Shown here: positions 24,701 to 36,960 of the stretch, piece by piece | Position numbering within the stretch: position 1 is the stretch's first letter | How the letters are laid out: each line of letters opens with the position of its first letter | Assembly: GCF_001704415.2 (NCBI RefSeq) | Contig: NC_030824.1 | Location: 36,637,022-36,701,021, forward strand | Reading direction: 5' to 3' | DNA length: 64,000 bases | From: Capra hircus | Taxonomy: Eukaryota; Chordata; Mammalia; Artiodactyla; Bovidae | The notes under the pieces: generated by a model | What the model was told of the DNA's origin: nothing | Seen by the model: only the letters and a program-made list of their open reading frames with translations | The model's database searches: none | Made by a program: the position numbers and the translations under genes

Positions 24701-25463
24701 CTTCCCTTCTATAAATATATCCCAATCAATAAATGAAGAAGGAATACCAGAAAGATGATAGTACTGTGTTGCAGCCCTAGTGGAGTAAAGGACTTAGGCA
24801 ATCATGAATGACTAAACCATAAAAAGAAAAATAGCCAGGCATTATATGAATCTCAATATCTTTGAAGTATTTGTCCCCAAAAAATCAAACCTGAATATCT
24901 TCAAGCTTCTAGATCTTATTATGAGTTTATAGGAAATAAGGAGACAGAGGAACATTCTAAATCACACCACAGAAATGCTCAGGAAAGTAAAGAATGTGGG
25001 AAACTATATCAGACATATGATCCAGTTTCTCCAACATAAATTGTAAGGGAAAAGAGGGAGAGAAATGAGATGTATTTTTAAAAAAAGAAAGAAATGAGAT
25101 GTATTAATGAAATGCAACGCATAGGTCTTCTTTTAATCCCAGTTCAAACAAATTAGCTGGAATACATGTATGAATAATGGGCAGAATTTTAACCACTGAC
25201 TAAATATTGACTATATTAAGGAATTATTGCTATTTGTAATGTGGAACAATGATGCTATCATTACGCTTTTAAAAAAATCTTTTAGAGATATTTGCTGAAA
25301 TATTTGTGGATTAAATATTATGATTCTGAGACTTGCTTCAAAAAATTTAGTGCAGTGTTGGGAGTAAGGATTAAAGTTTAGATAAAATCGGGTTGGCTGT
25401 GAGTTTATCATTGGTACACGTGGGTAACAGGTGAATGAGAGTTCATTATATATTATTCTCTGG

Positions 25464-25665
25464 GCTTCCCAGGTGTTGCTGGTGTTAAAGAACTGTCTGC
25501 CAATGCAGGAGATGCAGGTTCCGTCTCTGGGTCGGGAAGATCCCCTGCAGAAGGAAATGGCAACCCACTCCAGTATTCTTGTCTGGAAATCCCATGGGCA
25601 GTGAAGCCTGGTCAGCCATAGGGTTGCAAAGAGTCGGATGTGACACAGACACACACAAACACACA
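25464..25665 (+). mobile_element. Bov-tA SINE with ACAC tail
   Basis: Sense copy from GGGCTTCCCAGGTG to GAGTCGGATGTGACACAG, followed by an (ACACACAA)n-like tail at 25645-25667. The overlapping 151-codon antisense frame is a repeat shadow. Confidence 0.92.
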
Positions 25666-26064
25666 CAATCTACTATTATATATGTTTGAGTTTTCCCTAG
25701 TTTAAAACAAAAAGCTAAGGGAGATGGAAAAAAATATATTATTCTTTCTCTAAATGTTCACTAAGGACTCAGTTTCATCTACCTTCCCCTTTCTCCACTA
25801 TTCTCAAGAGAAAGAGCTGGTCAAGTTTACAAAGTGGGGTTGAGCTGGTGTGAAAGACACTTAAAATCATTTTCAGACACTTAGAATGGGTACAGGTTTT
25901 TTAAACTTGGAATACTGTCCATTTCATTCTTCCCCTCCTTAAATCTTGTCAACACACATTTCTAGTTTAACTGAATTTAGGAACTGTCTTCAAGTTAAAT
26001 TTCCATAAACTTCCAAACTGAACAGCTCCAGACTCAAGTTTTGTAATCTATTAGCTATATGACC

Positions 26065-26339
26065 GGAGAAGGCAATGGCACCCCACTCCAGTACTCTTGC
26101 CTGGAAAATCCCATGGATGGAGGAGCCTGGTAGGCTGTGGTCCATGGGGTCGCTAAGAGTCGGACTCGACTAAGTGACTTCACTTTCACTTTTCACTTTC
26201 ATCTATTGGAGAAGGAAATGGCAACCCACTCCAGTATTCTTGCCTGGAGAATCCCAGGGACAGCGGAACCTAATGGGCTGATGTCTGTGGGGTCGCACAG
26301 AGTTGGACATGACTGAAGTGACTTAGCAGCAGCAGCAGC
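26065..26339 (+). mobile_element. Bov-A2 dimeric element with TSD
   Basis: Two tandem Bov-A monomers (GGAGAAGGCAATGGCACC and GGAGAAGGAAATGGCAACC) joined by CACTTTCACTTTTCACTTTC, with a CAG-repeat tail. Flanked by the perfect 12-base duplication AGCTATATGACC at 26053-26064 and 26340-26351. The clean TSD suggests a young insertion. Confidence 0.96.
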
Positions 26340-26351
26340 AGCTATATGACC

Positions 26352-28226
26352 TCTTTCACCATAAAGGAAGTAGAACTTTAATTTGTTTTCTTTTCTGATT
26401 TTCATTGAGACTTCTCTTGTTCCTTAGAAAGAGAATGGATTTAACACAAAGATAACATCTATTTTTGACCATGATCCAGTTAGAATCATCACTCAAAAAG
26501 AATAGCTTTAATTTTTACTGTAGATTCCATAATCATTCCCAAAGAAGTTAGTCCTTGAGGTTTTTCAACTTTATCATATTTTGTATAAATACTGCACACT
26601 GATTACTCCACTGGAGCTCCATCAGTATCATATTTTGGATGATCCGAAAATCTGTTGTACAGCCCAGATTGTTATCTGGACCCCTAGTGAGCAGCATGAT
26701 CTAAGAAAATGGCAGCTAGAAGCAACTGGCTGCACTGAGGTATACTGAGCACTATTTTTGAAAGTATGGCTGGCAGGCGGGCCGTTGCACTGGTGGGTGC
26801 AAGATCAATTTGGCATCTTTTCAACAGAATGTTTTGAGGTAATGTGTTGCTAGACAGCATTTGAAGCAATGTATAAGCAACACAAGTTTGCATATAAATA
26901 AAGAAGGGCAGAGGACACTTTAATATTCTCTCTCACCCTTCAACCAACCAACATAGGTCTGACTCCAGTCACCTATACTTAAAGGATCCCAAGGATTTTC
27001 ACTCCTCACAAAAAACTACAGAGTTGTCACGTCATCACATGAGAACGCACACACGGTTGATAATGGTGCAGAGGAAATGATCTACCTCACTTTGACCCCA
27101 TCATAATATCGACAGTGACTGGGTCTAAGCCATTCAGAGACTTGCCATAGGAGTTTTGGTTAGTGGAATGAGAAAATAACTTTCTTGTGGCTAAAGCTGT
27201 AAGATATAAAACACAGACACTGTGTTGCTGTGCTTCCAACCATGTTTAAAAAACCACTATGTAGTGAGTGAGGAGATCAAAAATACGAGAGAGAATGAGT
27301 GCCTGGTCCCAGTTGGCCTGCTGAGGCCCAGCTACACTACTGTCTTCAGGTTCCATTAGACCCAATAATAGCATTATAATAAATTTCCCCTTTGATGCAA
27401 ATTGAGTTTCTATCCCTAGCAGTCAAGGACTAACCTACAGCAGATGTCACAAATGATTGTTAATATTTGGAAACATAAGAGAAACTGAGGCAGAATTTTA
27501 TCTGCCTCACTAAGAGGTATTCACATATGGAGTGTGAAAGGTATTCATGAGTCCCTTTTGATTAAGGTTAGCTTGGTTGTGTTTGTTATGGCAATGAAAG
27601 AATACATATCTTAAAGTCTTTTCAGGACTTGGGTTTCTTCTTAAAATAAAAGTGTTCATTAAAAGGTTGATACAAAAAGTTAGTAATTTTGAGGTTAACC
27701 CAAAATTTAGCATAATCTTCCATGGGAACATTTGTATATGTATGTGTGGGTTTTAAATTCCATAGATAGCACTAAAATGAGAAACAGGCAAAAAGGTGTT
27801 TTAAAATACTTTGTTTCAGCATGTAAAATCTCGTTTTATTACAGAATTCTTTTGCTAAAGGCACAGCTCTGCTGGGTTGATGCCAGAGTGATGGGATCTT
27901 AACAACCTAGTTAATTTTAAAAGATTTACAAATGCTGGGCTTCGAACTACTGATAGTAAAATATACTTCACACTTTAATATAGTGCTTAAACTCATGCCG
28001 CATCTTGTGGACTTAATATTGCATCTGCTCATGAGTGTGTGTATGTGTTTGAATGTAGATATGTTTATTTCAAAGAGAAGAGTTGGTGGGGGAAAGCACG
28101 ACAGACCTGTGAAATAACTCAGAATTTCTCGTGACTCTCACATTCTTCAGTGTAATTATAAAGTATGTACAGAAGATACATGAACACACTGTATCAAAGA
28201 TGGTATGGGTTTATTACAGTTAGATG
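26352..28226. other. Intronic sequence, nothing recognised
   Basis: AT-rich unique-looking DNA. Frames at 26684-26893 and 27510-27731 show no recognisable domain. Confidence 0.45.
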
Positions 28227-28236
28227 CCAGCATAAT

Positions 28237-28451
28237 GGGCTTCCCTGATGGCTCAGATGGTAAAGAATCCATCTGCAATGGAGGAGACCCAGGTTCAATC
28301 CCTGGGTCAGGAAGATCCCCTGGAGAAGGGAATGGCTACCCACTCCAGTATTCTTGCCTGGAGAATTCCATGGACAGAGGAGCCTGGTGGGCTACAGTCC
28401 ATGGAATCACAAAGAGTCAGACACAACTGAACAGTTAAGGATGTACACACA
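28237..28451 (+). mobile_element. Bov-tA SINE with TSD
   Basis: Sense full-length copy, GGGCTTCCCTGATGGCTCAG to CAGACACAACTGAACAG. Target-site duplication CCAGCATAAT at 28227-28236 and 28452-28461. Confidence 0.95.
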
Positions 28452-28461
28452 CCAGCATAAT

Positions 28462-30129
28462 AAAACAGAGGTTCTTGTTATCAAGGTAGCCTTTCTAAAG
28501 TTTCGTGATTAGATCTCCAAATAAAAAAACACAGCCCTTAACAGGAAATTCTTGGCACTTGCTCCAATTTTCTCCTCTTTACAACATTATAGGGTCCTTT
28601 TATGTGTATATTTTATCATGTATAATAGAGAATACATTGACTAAGATTGCAAAATAGTGTCCATCGTATGGTACTCCCTTGTGTCCAGCTGATTCATCTC
28701 CATGAAAAAAAAAAAAATTCTGTTCATTTAGAGATATCTACTGCTGTCTTTCCAATGATGGATTTTTTGATGGTTAGAAAAAGCTGATGGTTAGTTTAAA
28801 ATGATGAGGTAAAATATATGAATACAGTCATGAGATTTCTAAATACACATACTCAAATTCACTCAATTTTACATCTTTAGATTTTAAAAATTACAGATGA
28901 ATAATCTATGCTTTAAAAATTCACCATTAGCTCCTTAAGTATAACAACTGCTGTGTTTCTGATAACAAACCAATCCCAAGTGATAATTTAATACATTAAA
29001 GTTTAGAAAATGTTAGATGTTATTTTTTCATTATCAATAGGTAGTTTCATCTGTTCTCCTTTTTCATAGCCCTTTCCATATCTGTGGATTGCTTTTATGG
29101 CCTTTCTCATAGTTTTTAGTGTTTCCTTTACAAATGGACATTTTTCAGCTGGCTCTTTTCATCGTTGAACTTGTCACAAACCTTATTCTCTCATTAGAAT
29201 TATTGTAGAAGAGTTTGGGTAACAGTAGTTAAGAAAGAATGTTTAAGTTTCATACACCATTAAGTAATGGACTTAATGATCAGAAGAGAAAAAAAAAGAA
29301 TGTTTTGGTTAAAGCCTTCATAAACTGAATCATCTTTATTCTTCACTTTCTTCTGGATTAAGGGTAACTATAATGAAAATGATTAGCCAATGTGGCTCGT
29401 ACAAGTATTTGTAATTTCTCTTTAAGTTATGCCACATATATAATTTTTTAATTGTTAAAAGACAAGCACTGTATCTTACTACTGCCTTTTAAATTGGTGA
29501 AATCAAGGATCTTTTTTTTTTTTTTCCTTTTTAATGGACATTCAGGAAACAGTTCAAAGTGCATCTCACTCCTGGTAAGACAATAGGCCATATAATTTTT
29601 CAGATAAGGAAACAAGTCCTTCAATTTCTAAATACCCCAGTGTGTGATGTTGATACCAAATATCAAAACCTACATGTATCTAAATTTAAAAACTGACTTA
29701 CAGGTTATCTAAAACTACACATAGTTAATATGTGCCACTTGTAAATTCTAATCTTATCTTGGGAACTTGGGTTTTGCATTCCTTAACTAACGTGCTTAAA
29801 TTTGCTGTCTTAGTGTCTTATTATCTTAACTTTTTTTTTAAATAAATGAAATAGAAGTCTTTATTTCCTCTTCATGTAAATAAAGACTAAAGAAGCATTT
29901 AGTTACACCTAGAGGCAGCTATAGAATTGTTCTGGGCACAAGAGGAGGTCTAAGAAAGTAAAAACTCCTTGTCTTTACCGTGATTGACCACTGCGTAACT
30001 CCTGTGCTCCCCAGCTGTGGCAGTTCTGGCCCAGCTGCATTCTGCCCTAAGTCATCTGGAAAGGGGAAAACAGATACTATTATGAAGCATTCATGGGACT
30101 TAAGGTTTAAATTGTAGTACTGTAGAGCG
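28462..30129. other. Intronic sequence, nothing recognised
   Basis: AT-rich unique-looking DNA with T-rich runs near 29512 and 29830 and a 10-base hairpin at 29857-29887. Confidence 0.45.
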
Positions 30130-30265
30130 GTAGTTCTTAACCTGTTTGAGGTTCCTTCTTTTATATGATGCAAGCTTGAACTGTCTCTCTACATATACAT
30201 TTTCATAGGTCTCAGTATGTTCTTAGACCCATCTAGCTATCCAGGGACCCTAGGTTAAGAATCAT
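30130..30265. mobile_element. hAT-type MITE
   Basis: Terminal inverted repeats GTTCTTAACCT (30133-30143) and AGGTTAAGAAT (30252-30262) enclose a short core with TTCATAGGTCTCAG and CAGGGACCC. This is the layout of small mammalian Charlie-group elements. Subfamily not named. Confidence 0.75.
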
Positions 30266-30467
30266 TATTATGTAGCCAATAAACACACAAAGCTGGTGAA
30301 GTAATACTTGAAATAGCATCCAATTCATGTTACAAATAAGACAATGTTGATTTATAATTATGTGAGTTTAAAAGAATATAATATGTGCTTCTAAGCAAAT
30401 GGCTCATAAGCCACACAAGCATTATCCATCAGAGGAAACAGAGATCACCTTAAAATGTAAAAGTGAA

Positions 30468-30621
30468 AGGACTTCTCTGTGGTCCAGTGGGTAAGACTCT
30501 ATACTTCCAATGCAGGGGGCTCAGGTTCAGTCCCTGGTAGGGCAATGAAGAGCCCACATGCTGCATGGCATGGTCAAAAATAAATAAATTAATGATACTA
30601 ACAACTATAAAAAAATTTTTT
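30468..30621 (+). mobile_element. CHR-type SINE
   Basis: Sense copy with GGACTTCTCTGTGGTCCAGTGG, AATGCAGGGGGC, B-box-like GGTTCAGTCCC and an AAATAAATAAATT tail. AATGTAAAAG at 30454-30463 and 30622-30631 looks like the target-site duplication. Confidence 0.88.
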
Positions 30622-30704
30622 AATGTAAAAGAGAAGATATGTGAATATATACTGTCAGGTGTTCTAGAATATCTTATCTGATGGTGATATCGTTTAATAT
30701 AGAT

Positions 30705-30853
30705 CCTTTTTAAAAAGTATTTATTAATTTACTTTGGCTATGCTGGGTCTTAGCTGTACCAGGTAGGGTCTAGTTCCCTGACCAGGGATTGAACCCAGGT
30801 CCCCTGATTGGCAGCACGGAGTCTTAGCCACTGGACCACCAGGGGAAGTCCCA
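30705..30853 (-). mobile_element. CHR-type SINE, antisense
   Basis: Reads CCAGGGATTGAACCCAGGTCCC (reverse B-box) and ends GGACCACCAGGGGAAGTCCC, the reversed tRNA-like head. The A-rich tail appears as TTTAAAAAGTATTTATT. Confidence 0.9.
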
Positions 30854-31129
30854 GTACAAATCCATTTTTATTTATTTATATGCTACTGGGAAAGAAGAGC
30901 TCTCTTTTCTTTCAGGACAGTACTACTGTAAATGAGAATGACATCTATAAAAGAAGTGTGAATTATCATGTCTTCTCATTCCCTGTCATGAGCTAATGGT
31001 ATATTTAACATAGTGTTTGCTCCCTGGAACCTAACTTCATATGTCCCTTAGCTAACTAACTATTGTCAGGCATTTTTCTCTGTTTAACACAGATAGCCAT
31101 CATCATTATAGCATACTCTTTAAAATGAC

Positions 31130-31457
31130 TCTGAGAGTGGGAAAGGAGAAATGAGCTCATTTAAGTCAAGACTGGGTGTAGGGTGGGTGAAATTGGTGAA
31201 GGTGATAAAAATGTAAAAAACTTCCACTTATGAAATAAGTTAGTCCTGAGGATGTTATGTACAGCCTGGTGACTGTTAATGACACTGTATTGTGTATTTA
31301 AAAATTACAAAAAGAGCAGATCTTAAAAGTTCTCATCACAAGACAAAGAAATTTATAACTGTGATTATTTCACATTATAGACACATAGTGAACCATTATG
31401 TTGTACAAGTAAAACTAATAAAATGTTTTATGTCAGTTATATCTCAAATAAAAAAGA
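31130..31457 (+). mobile_element. L1 3' end fragment, sense
   Basis: TTAATGACACTGTATTGTGTATTT, GCAGATCTTAAAAGTTCTCATCAC and TATCTCAAATAAAAAA are the L1 sense 3' UTR landmarks. Confidence 0.85.
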
Positions 31458-31762
31458 GGGTATAAAAAGTTCTGACTTCCGAGTATTCCATTCCATAGTC
31501 AGAGTCCAGAGTCTCAAGGTAGACAAGATCCAAGGAAGAATACCTGAGGCATTCCTGAAGCTCTGGAGTTTCAAAGGAGGCACTTTTGCGCAGGTGTTGG
31601 TGGGGCATGGTGTGGGAGTTGGCAGTGAAGACAGTTGACAGATGATGAAACACAAGGTCTATTAAAACTGGCTGAATACCCCCTGCTTACCTCCTCCCTC
31701 CCCCAGCCACTTCTTCCCAAGCTCCACAACTCTGGTCCGGAGGATCTGACCCCTTCAGACAT

Positions 31763-31793
31763 GGGGTGGGGGGCAGGGGGGGGCGGGTTGGGG
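31763..31793 (+). other. Dense G-quadruplex motif
   Basis: Five G tracts (4, 6, 8, 3 and 4 G) separated by one- or two-base spacers. It is not part of a recognised repeat. The motif would form on the sense strand of AFG2A pre-mRNA as well as in DNA. Confidence 0.85.
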
Positions 31794-32454
31794 ATATGTT
31801 AGCTGAACTTTGTTTGCTCTCCCCTTTCTTGACTATCTCTTGTCATGCTCTTTGCCTGGGGCCAAGCACTCCCATTCCTAAATGCTTTTTACCCAGTTAG
31901 GTACCTCTTCCAGGGCCTTAATAGCTTTCCAGGCATAACTTGTCATCAGCACCCTCCCCTGCCCCCCAAGGGTTCACAGATACACACCTCATATGACCCA
32001 CTGTGCTCCAGACAATACTGCTTTTTAGTCCAGAGAAGACAGTTATTTTGGCTGCAGTTGTCACAGCAGGAGCTGTGTTTGTGTGTATTTAAAACAAAAC
32101 AAAATATAAAAGCTACTTTCTCTGTTCAGAGATAGCTTATCAGTAGCCCTTTTCGTAGACTCCCAGAGGTTAAGGGACATGCTAACTTGGTATTTTGGGA
32201 GAGCGCAGCAGGGCCAAGGCTGCCAGCTTTCATGGGCCTTCTCATCTAGTGAGGGAAATAGACATTTACTACTAGTAACTCTGTCCTGACAACTGTGAGA
32301 TAACTGCCTGGTAGTACAGGTTGCTTCCAGAACACAAGACGGGTGATCTGAAGCAACCAGGTGTGGGGAGGGAGTGAAGTTGCTGCTGAGAGTGCCACTC
32401 AGTGGAAGCATTCACACTGAACCTTGAAGGAGTAGGTACATTAACCAGTACTTT

Positions 32455-32575
32455 CCACAGTCTTGTTCCCTGAAAGCAGGACATTGTTTTCTTTACGACT
32501 CTGTTCCCTAGGGCCTGGAACCTTGTAGGTGGTCAATAAAGATTTCTTGAATAAATGAATGAATGGAGGGTTCCC
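32455..32575 (+). mobile_element. L2/MIR-type 3' tail fragment
   Basis: CTGTTCCCTAGGGCCTGGAACC then GTAGGTGGTCAATAAAGATTTCTTGAATAAATGAATG is the well-known sense 3' end shared by LINE2-type elements. Confidence 0.72.
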
Positions 32576-33189
32576 AGCATCCGTTTACCTTCTCACCCCT
32601 CTTCTGCTCTACCACTGGGCTTCTTATGTTCTCTCTATAGCCATACCAGTTGGTGTGTCCTTTTCAAAACGAAAAATACTCCTTTTTAACTGGTTAGGGT
32701 TCAATTAATGTTAGAAACATTTCAAATTCCCACAGCTGCAGATGGTTGCAGAAACAATAAGAATAAAAACCCTCAGTCTTTACCCCTGTGGGATGGTCAA
32801 TTCATTTGTAAATTTTTCAAAAACAAACTATTATGGGTTTCTCCACGCAAGTACTAATGATTGGATGTACACTCAGCTATATATTTCAGAGATCTCATAA
32901 TAACTTTAAATCAGCAAAATTAAGCAACCAAGGAGTTTTCCCCCCTTCTCTAATATCATTAGACTTTGAACATCTCCTTACAGACCTCATTTTCTTTTGA
33001 TTCAGTACTCTGCATGGCACTCTAGATAGTTTTCAACCTTAACAATTCCAGATGAAGTCGCATCATAAAGCCTATTTTGCATACAATCCAAGGGATTGTA
33101 CGATTCCTTAAATCTGAAATTTGTCCTCCAAAATTCTCACCTCTAGCATCCCCAAGTAAAAGTTTTATCTGTGAGGTGAATTGTGAAGA

Positions 33190-33670
33190 ACTTTAAATCA
33201 ATGCCACCGGCTTCCCTGGAATTCCCTTCCTCGACTGGCCCCGTTTTCGGCTCTGATCTGCGTTCTTGGCCATTTGGGGCTCCCCTGGCCGTTTGTGCCT
33301 GTGACAGTCAGACTCCATCTGCTGCTCCGCGGCCAGGAGCCTGCTGCGTGCCCTTCAGTCACAATTTTCAGGCGCGGCCATTCAGCCACCTTTCACCGCG
33401 TCTCAATGGGCCCAGGAGAATGGCCCTCGGCCTTGCAGTAGTACATAATCTCCCAGGTAGCCTCCTCCTTGAAGCACCTCCAGTGGCAGGCTATTCGCAA
33501 ACAGCGGGACACCACTCTGTACTGGGTTCCTAATCCCTCAGACACACAGGGGAAGGAGGTCGCGGACTCTGAAAGTGAAAAGAAAAGCGAGGGGGCGGGG
33601 AGCCGAGCACACACAATGTCCCCCCGCCGCCCGCACCACAGTCAGCGCCAGCTGCAGCCCAATTAAGCTC
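33190..33670. promoter_or_regulatory. Isolated CpG cluster with GC box, candidate cryptic promoter or enhancer
   Basis: I count about 25 CpG dinucleotides in 480 bases, several times the surrounding density. It includes GCGCGG, CCGCGG and GTCGCGG groups and a GC box GGGGGCGGGG at 33591-33600. No repeat family recognised. Overlapping frames on both strands show no known domain. Its location within the presumed last AFG2A intron makes an internal promoter, lncRNA start or enhancer possible; a decayed GC-rich retrocopy is the alternative. Confidence 0.4.
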
Positions 33671-36600
33671 AACAGGTCACAGGTGTTCCACACAGACGAT
33701 GCTTTTAACAAAACCACTTTCTTGAAAATACCTAAGACGTCTTTTTAAAGCACTGCAGCCCATTTCTTTTGGTGGATTCTTTAAAGCTATTTAGTACACT
33801 TGAAATACAATGAAGCTGAAAAGCATATTTAGGCCTCACTGGAAGGCAAGCTTTCTTGGTTCCAAACAGCAGGAGCCAGGAGAGAGGGGAGCGCTGCCTC
33901 AGCGTGGACTCAGCGGGTAGTTGCCCAAAAAGGGGTGGAGGGGGCGTCTCTGACAGCCCCAGTTCCCCACAGTAGTCAGCTCTGCACCATGCAGTTCACC
34001 TACTTGGGCAAGAAACTGCTGCATGGCCATCTCCTTGCACCCATAAATTACTGTCCCAGGATGCAGGTGTAGTTTCCCTCTGAACTTTTAGAAAAGCAAC
34101 CCTGACAGGCGCTGATTAAGTCAGGTAAAGGAACTCAGCGCTGCAGAGCCGCTTTTCTCATTATCTGAGGTCACCCTATAAATAAGCCTCCTCTTCCCCC
34201 ACATTTAAAATCACTGACAAAGTTTCTCCACAGACCTGGTACACACTCTGGGCCCACAGGATGGGGTGATGGGAAGCAAACAGAACTTGAGTTGGTTGTT
34301 TAGGCCACTTTCAGAAATGTGTTACTCTTCCACTTTTGGAGGATACAGATAATCTCTGAAGGTAGTTGGGAGCTTAGTGACAGTTCCCTTAGGATTTCAG
34401 TGTCCCTGTTGGAGGTGAGCAGCTCCAGGCCAACTCCACAGGCCTGCATGCAGCAGTGTCCCTTCTTCCTGACCTCACCTGCCACTCAAGGCCAGTGTTC
34501 CTATTGTTGTTGTCTTCATTCTTTTACAGTCAGTAGAAGAGACGTGCACATACTACCCCAGCCTTATCTGGAATGGAGGGAACTGTGCTTGAAGTTGCTA
34601 TTGGGCTCCTGTTTTTCAGTGCCCCGGGAAGGCAGGTCGTGCTGCTGTGACACTGAAGAAAACAGGGGAGGGAGGGCTACAGCCCAGGACGAACAAGTAC
34701 CCGGAATAAGTGCCCTGCATTTTCAAGCTTTCCTTCCTGTTGATTAGCTTTTGGTAAACAGTTTTTGCCTTGATGGTCAGTCTTAACAGCATCAGTTAAA
34801 AAATGCTTCTGCCTGTTTAGAAACCATGTTGGTTTTAATTTTCACAATATGCCTCTTTCTGTTTTACAAAGCTGAGCCACCTGTTTAAACTCTTCTTGTT
34901 TCATGGACTGGGGGAAAGAACCATAGGCCATGTGTAAGAGGTTTCATTTTTTTTTTTCCCTCAGTGAAGTAAGACATTGTTCTTATTCTTCGTGGCATTC
35001 AAAATTCTGCACAATTGCCTCTTTTGCCCTTTTGCATTTAAAAGTGAGGTAATTAGATTTCCCAAGGTTCAATGGTCAAGAGCCCTCTCATCCTGGGAAG
35101 TTGCTTCCCCACACCCCTCGCAAGAGGAGTTGTCTCACGTAATCCAGTTATTGCTGTATTGTTGTTCTAAAGGCACTGCTTTTTCAGAGAGCAGGCATAG
35201 CAGGAAAATTCATACTCATATGTCCCTTTGCTGATATTGCTGAGGTTTTTTTTCTCCTGCAGTTGAATACAATTACTATTTTCTTCATTGACTTTGTTTT
35301 GAGGATTTGTAAACAGTTTCATAAAAATATTTTCCTTTCCTACCTTTTAGAAGTTCATCTCAAATATGCCTAAATCTTTCATATAGAGTTTTCCTATTTA
35401 TTTTGCTATTTTTCAGATATCTGATAGATCTGTTATGACTGTTGAACAAATGGAAAGAGGATTTGTAACATGTTGGCACCAAATAAATGAGTGTCATGGA
35501 CACTGAAACACAACCTGTCTTACTCACTCTGACAGTGAGATCTGAGGCTTTTTTGGTCTTGTGTACGCATTTACTCAAATAGAGACTAACTGTTTTCACC
35601 TTTCAGCAAAGCACATACATATTTTGAAAGTTTGGGTATTAATTTTTTAGTCAAAACTGAAAAGGAACACAGAACATACACTCTCAGCTTTACGGAGTCG
35701 GCCAAAACATTTTGCTTTTACAACATAATGGCAAAAACAACCTTATTGGTAATTGGCTAATAATTCATTTAAATGATGTGGTCTGCAGCCTATGGGGAAA
35801 GATGACAAGATGGTGAAGGGATTAGGGGAAAGCTTTCAAAATCCTCTTTGCCAAAGATGTTAAAGCGTCCAAGTGCTAAGAGTGTTCTATCTAAACAGGT
35901 TAGTTCAATATTCCAGACAGTCTGTGACTCAAATTAGTGTATTAGTCTACACTTCTCAGTGAGATTCTTCTGTGGCCCCATGGGAAGAATTCATCTGAAT
36001 TCCCCCATCACTGAAACAGTCCAGACTCTGATTTGAAAGTGAAACCAGCAGAATGATGAGCTGTGTGGTCCCCGTGTACACTGTAGAGATATCCATACAT
36101 GTACACACATTTACTAAGTTTCCTTAAAGCTTCAGAGACAGTAATAAGAAAGGTCCTAGTTTAAATTGAAGGCCCTTCTTCTCAGCTTCTGTAGGATTCA
36201 TTCCTGAATAGAGAGGCATATTCTCAATAGCGAATTTATCTGAAAAGACCTCACCTCTCCAAGCTCAATACAGAAAAGGAAATCCTTCAGTAATGAATTG
36301 ATGCCAGGTTACTTTTACCAAGTGAGGCAATAAACTTTGGCACAATTTGTTAAAACAAATCTTCCATTTCAGTTATCTAAACCAATATATATTACTGCAT
36401 TGTTGGTAAATTTGGGGGAATCTTTCTCAATTAAAGTGCAGGTTTTTCCCCCTATGACAGCACAGGGAAAAATTTACTTTCTCTATATAACAAATTTTGA
36501 TACCTAAGAAAGCATCCCACAAAATAACAGGCATACGTGTATTCTCGCTAAAATTTCTGATCTATATCACTTCTAAGGAGAGAATTAGACTCAAAGTGAT

Positions 36601-36960
36601 GCCTCAGACCAAACATTTGCTTAAAATGAACATACATCAGTGTTAACTAATTTTTCCTATTGAGTTTATCATTCCAAAAACTTAAATATAACTGACAAAG
36701 TCTAGGTCATGATAGACTTAAATAAAAATATTACAGAGTATTGGCCAAATATTAGAAATGCGTGTATAACGTACACTTTTGAAAAAGTGTACATTATTAG
36801 TTAAAGAACTGCTCAATTCAGTTCAACAAATGCATATGTATTAGGTATAGGTCCAATGTACAACTGTGTACTGTGGCTGCTGCCTTTTAATCCATTAAAA
36901 AGACTGGCCCTCCTCCTCTCTCTCTTGCTCAGTTCTTTCCCTTTTCTCCTGTTCTGGAAT
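33671..36960. other. Non-repetitive intronic block
   Basis: Over 3 kb with no recognised transposon, unusual for this window. A TATA-like TATAAATAAG is at 34177-34186, and a 142-codon frame at 34319-34747 has no recognisable domain. A perfect 10-base inverted repeat lies at 36771-36792. Confidence 0.5.

Noticed and set aside
25211..25666. 151-codon minus-strand frame
   Set aside because: Half of it is the reverse strand of a Bov-tA SINE; the rest is AT-rich intron.
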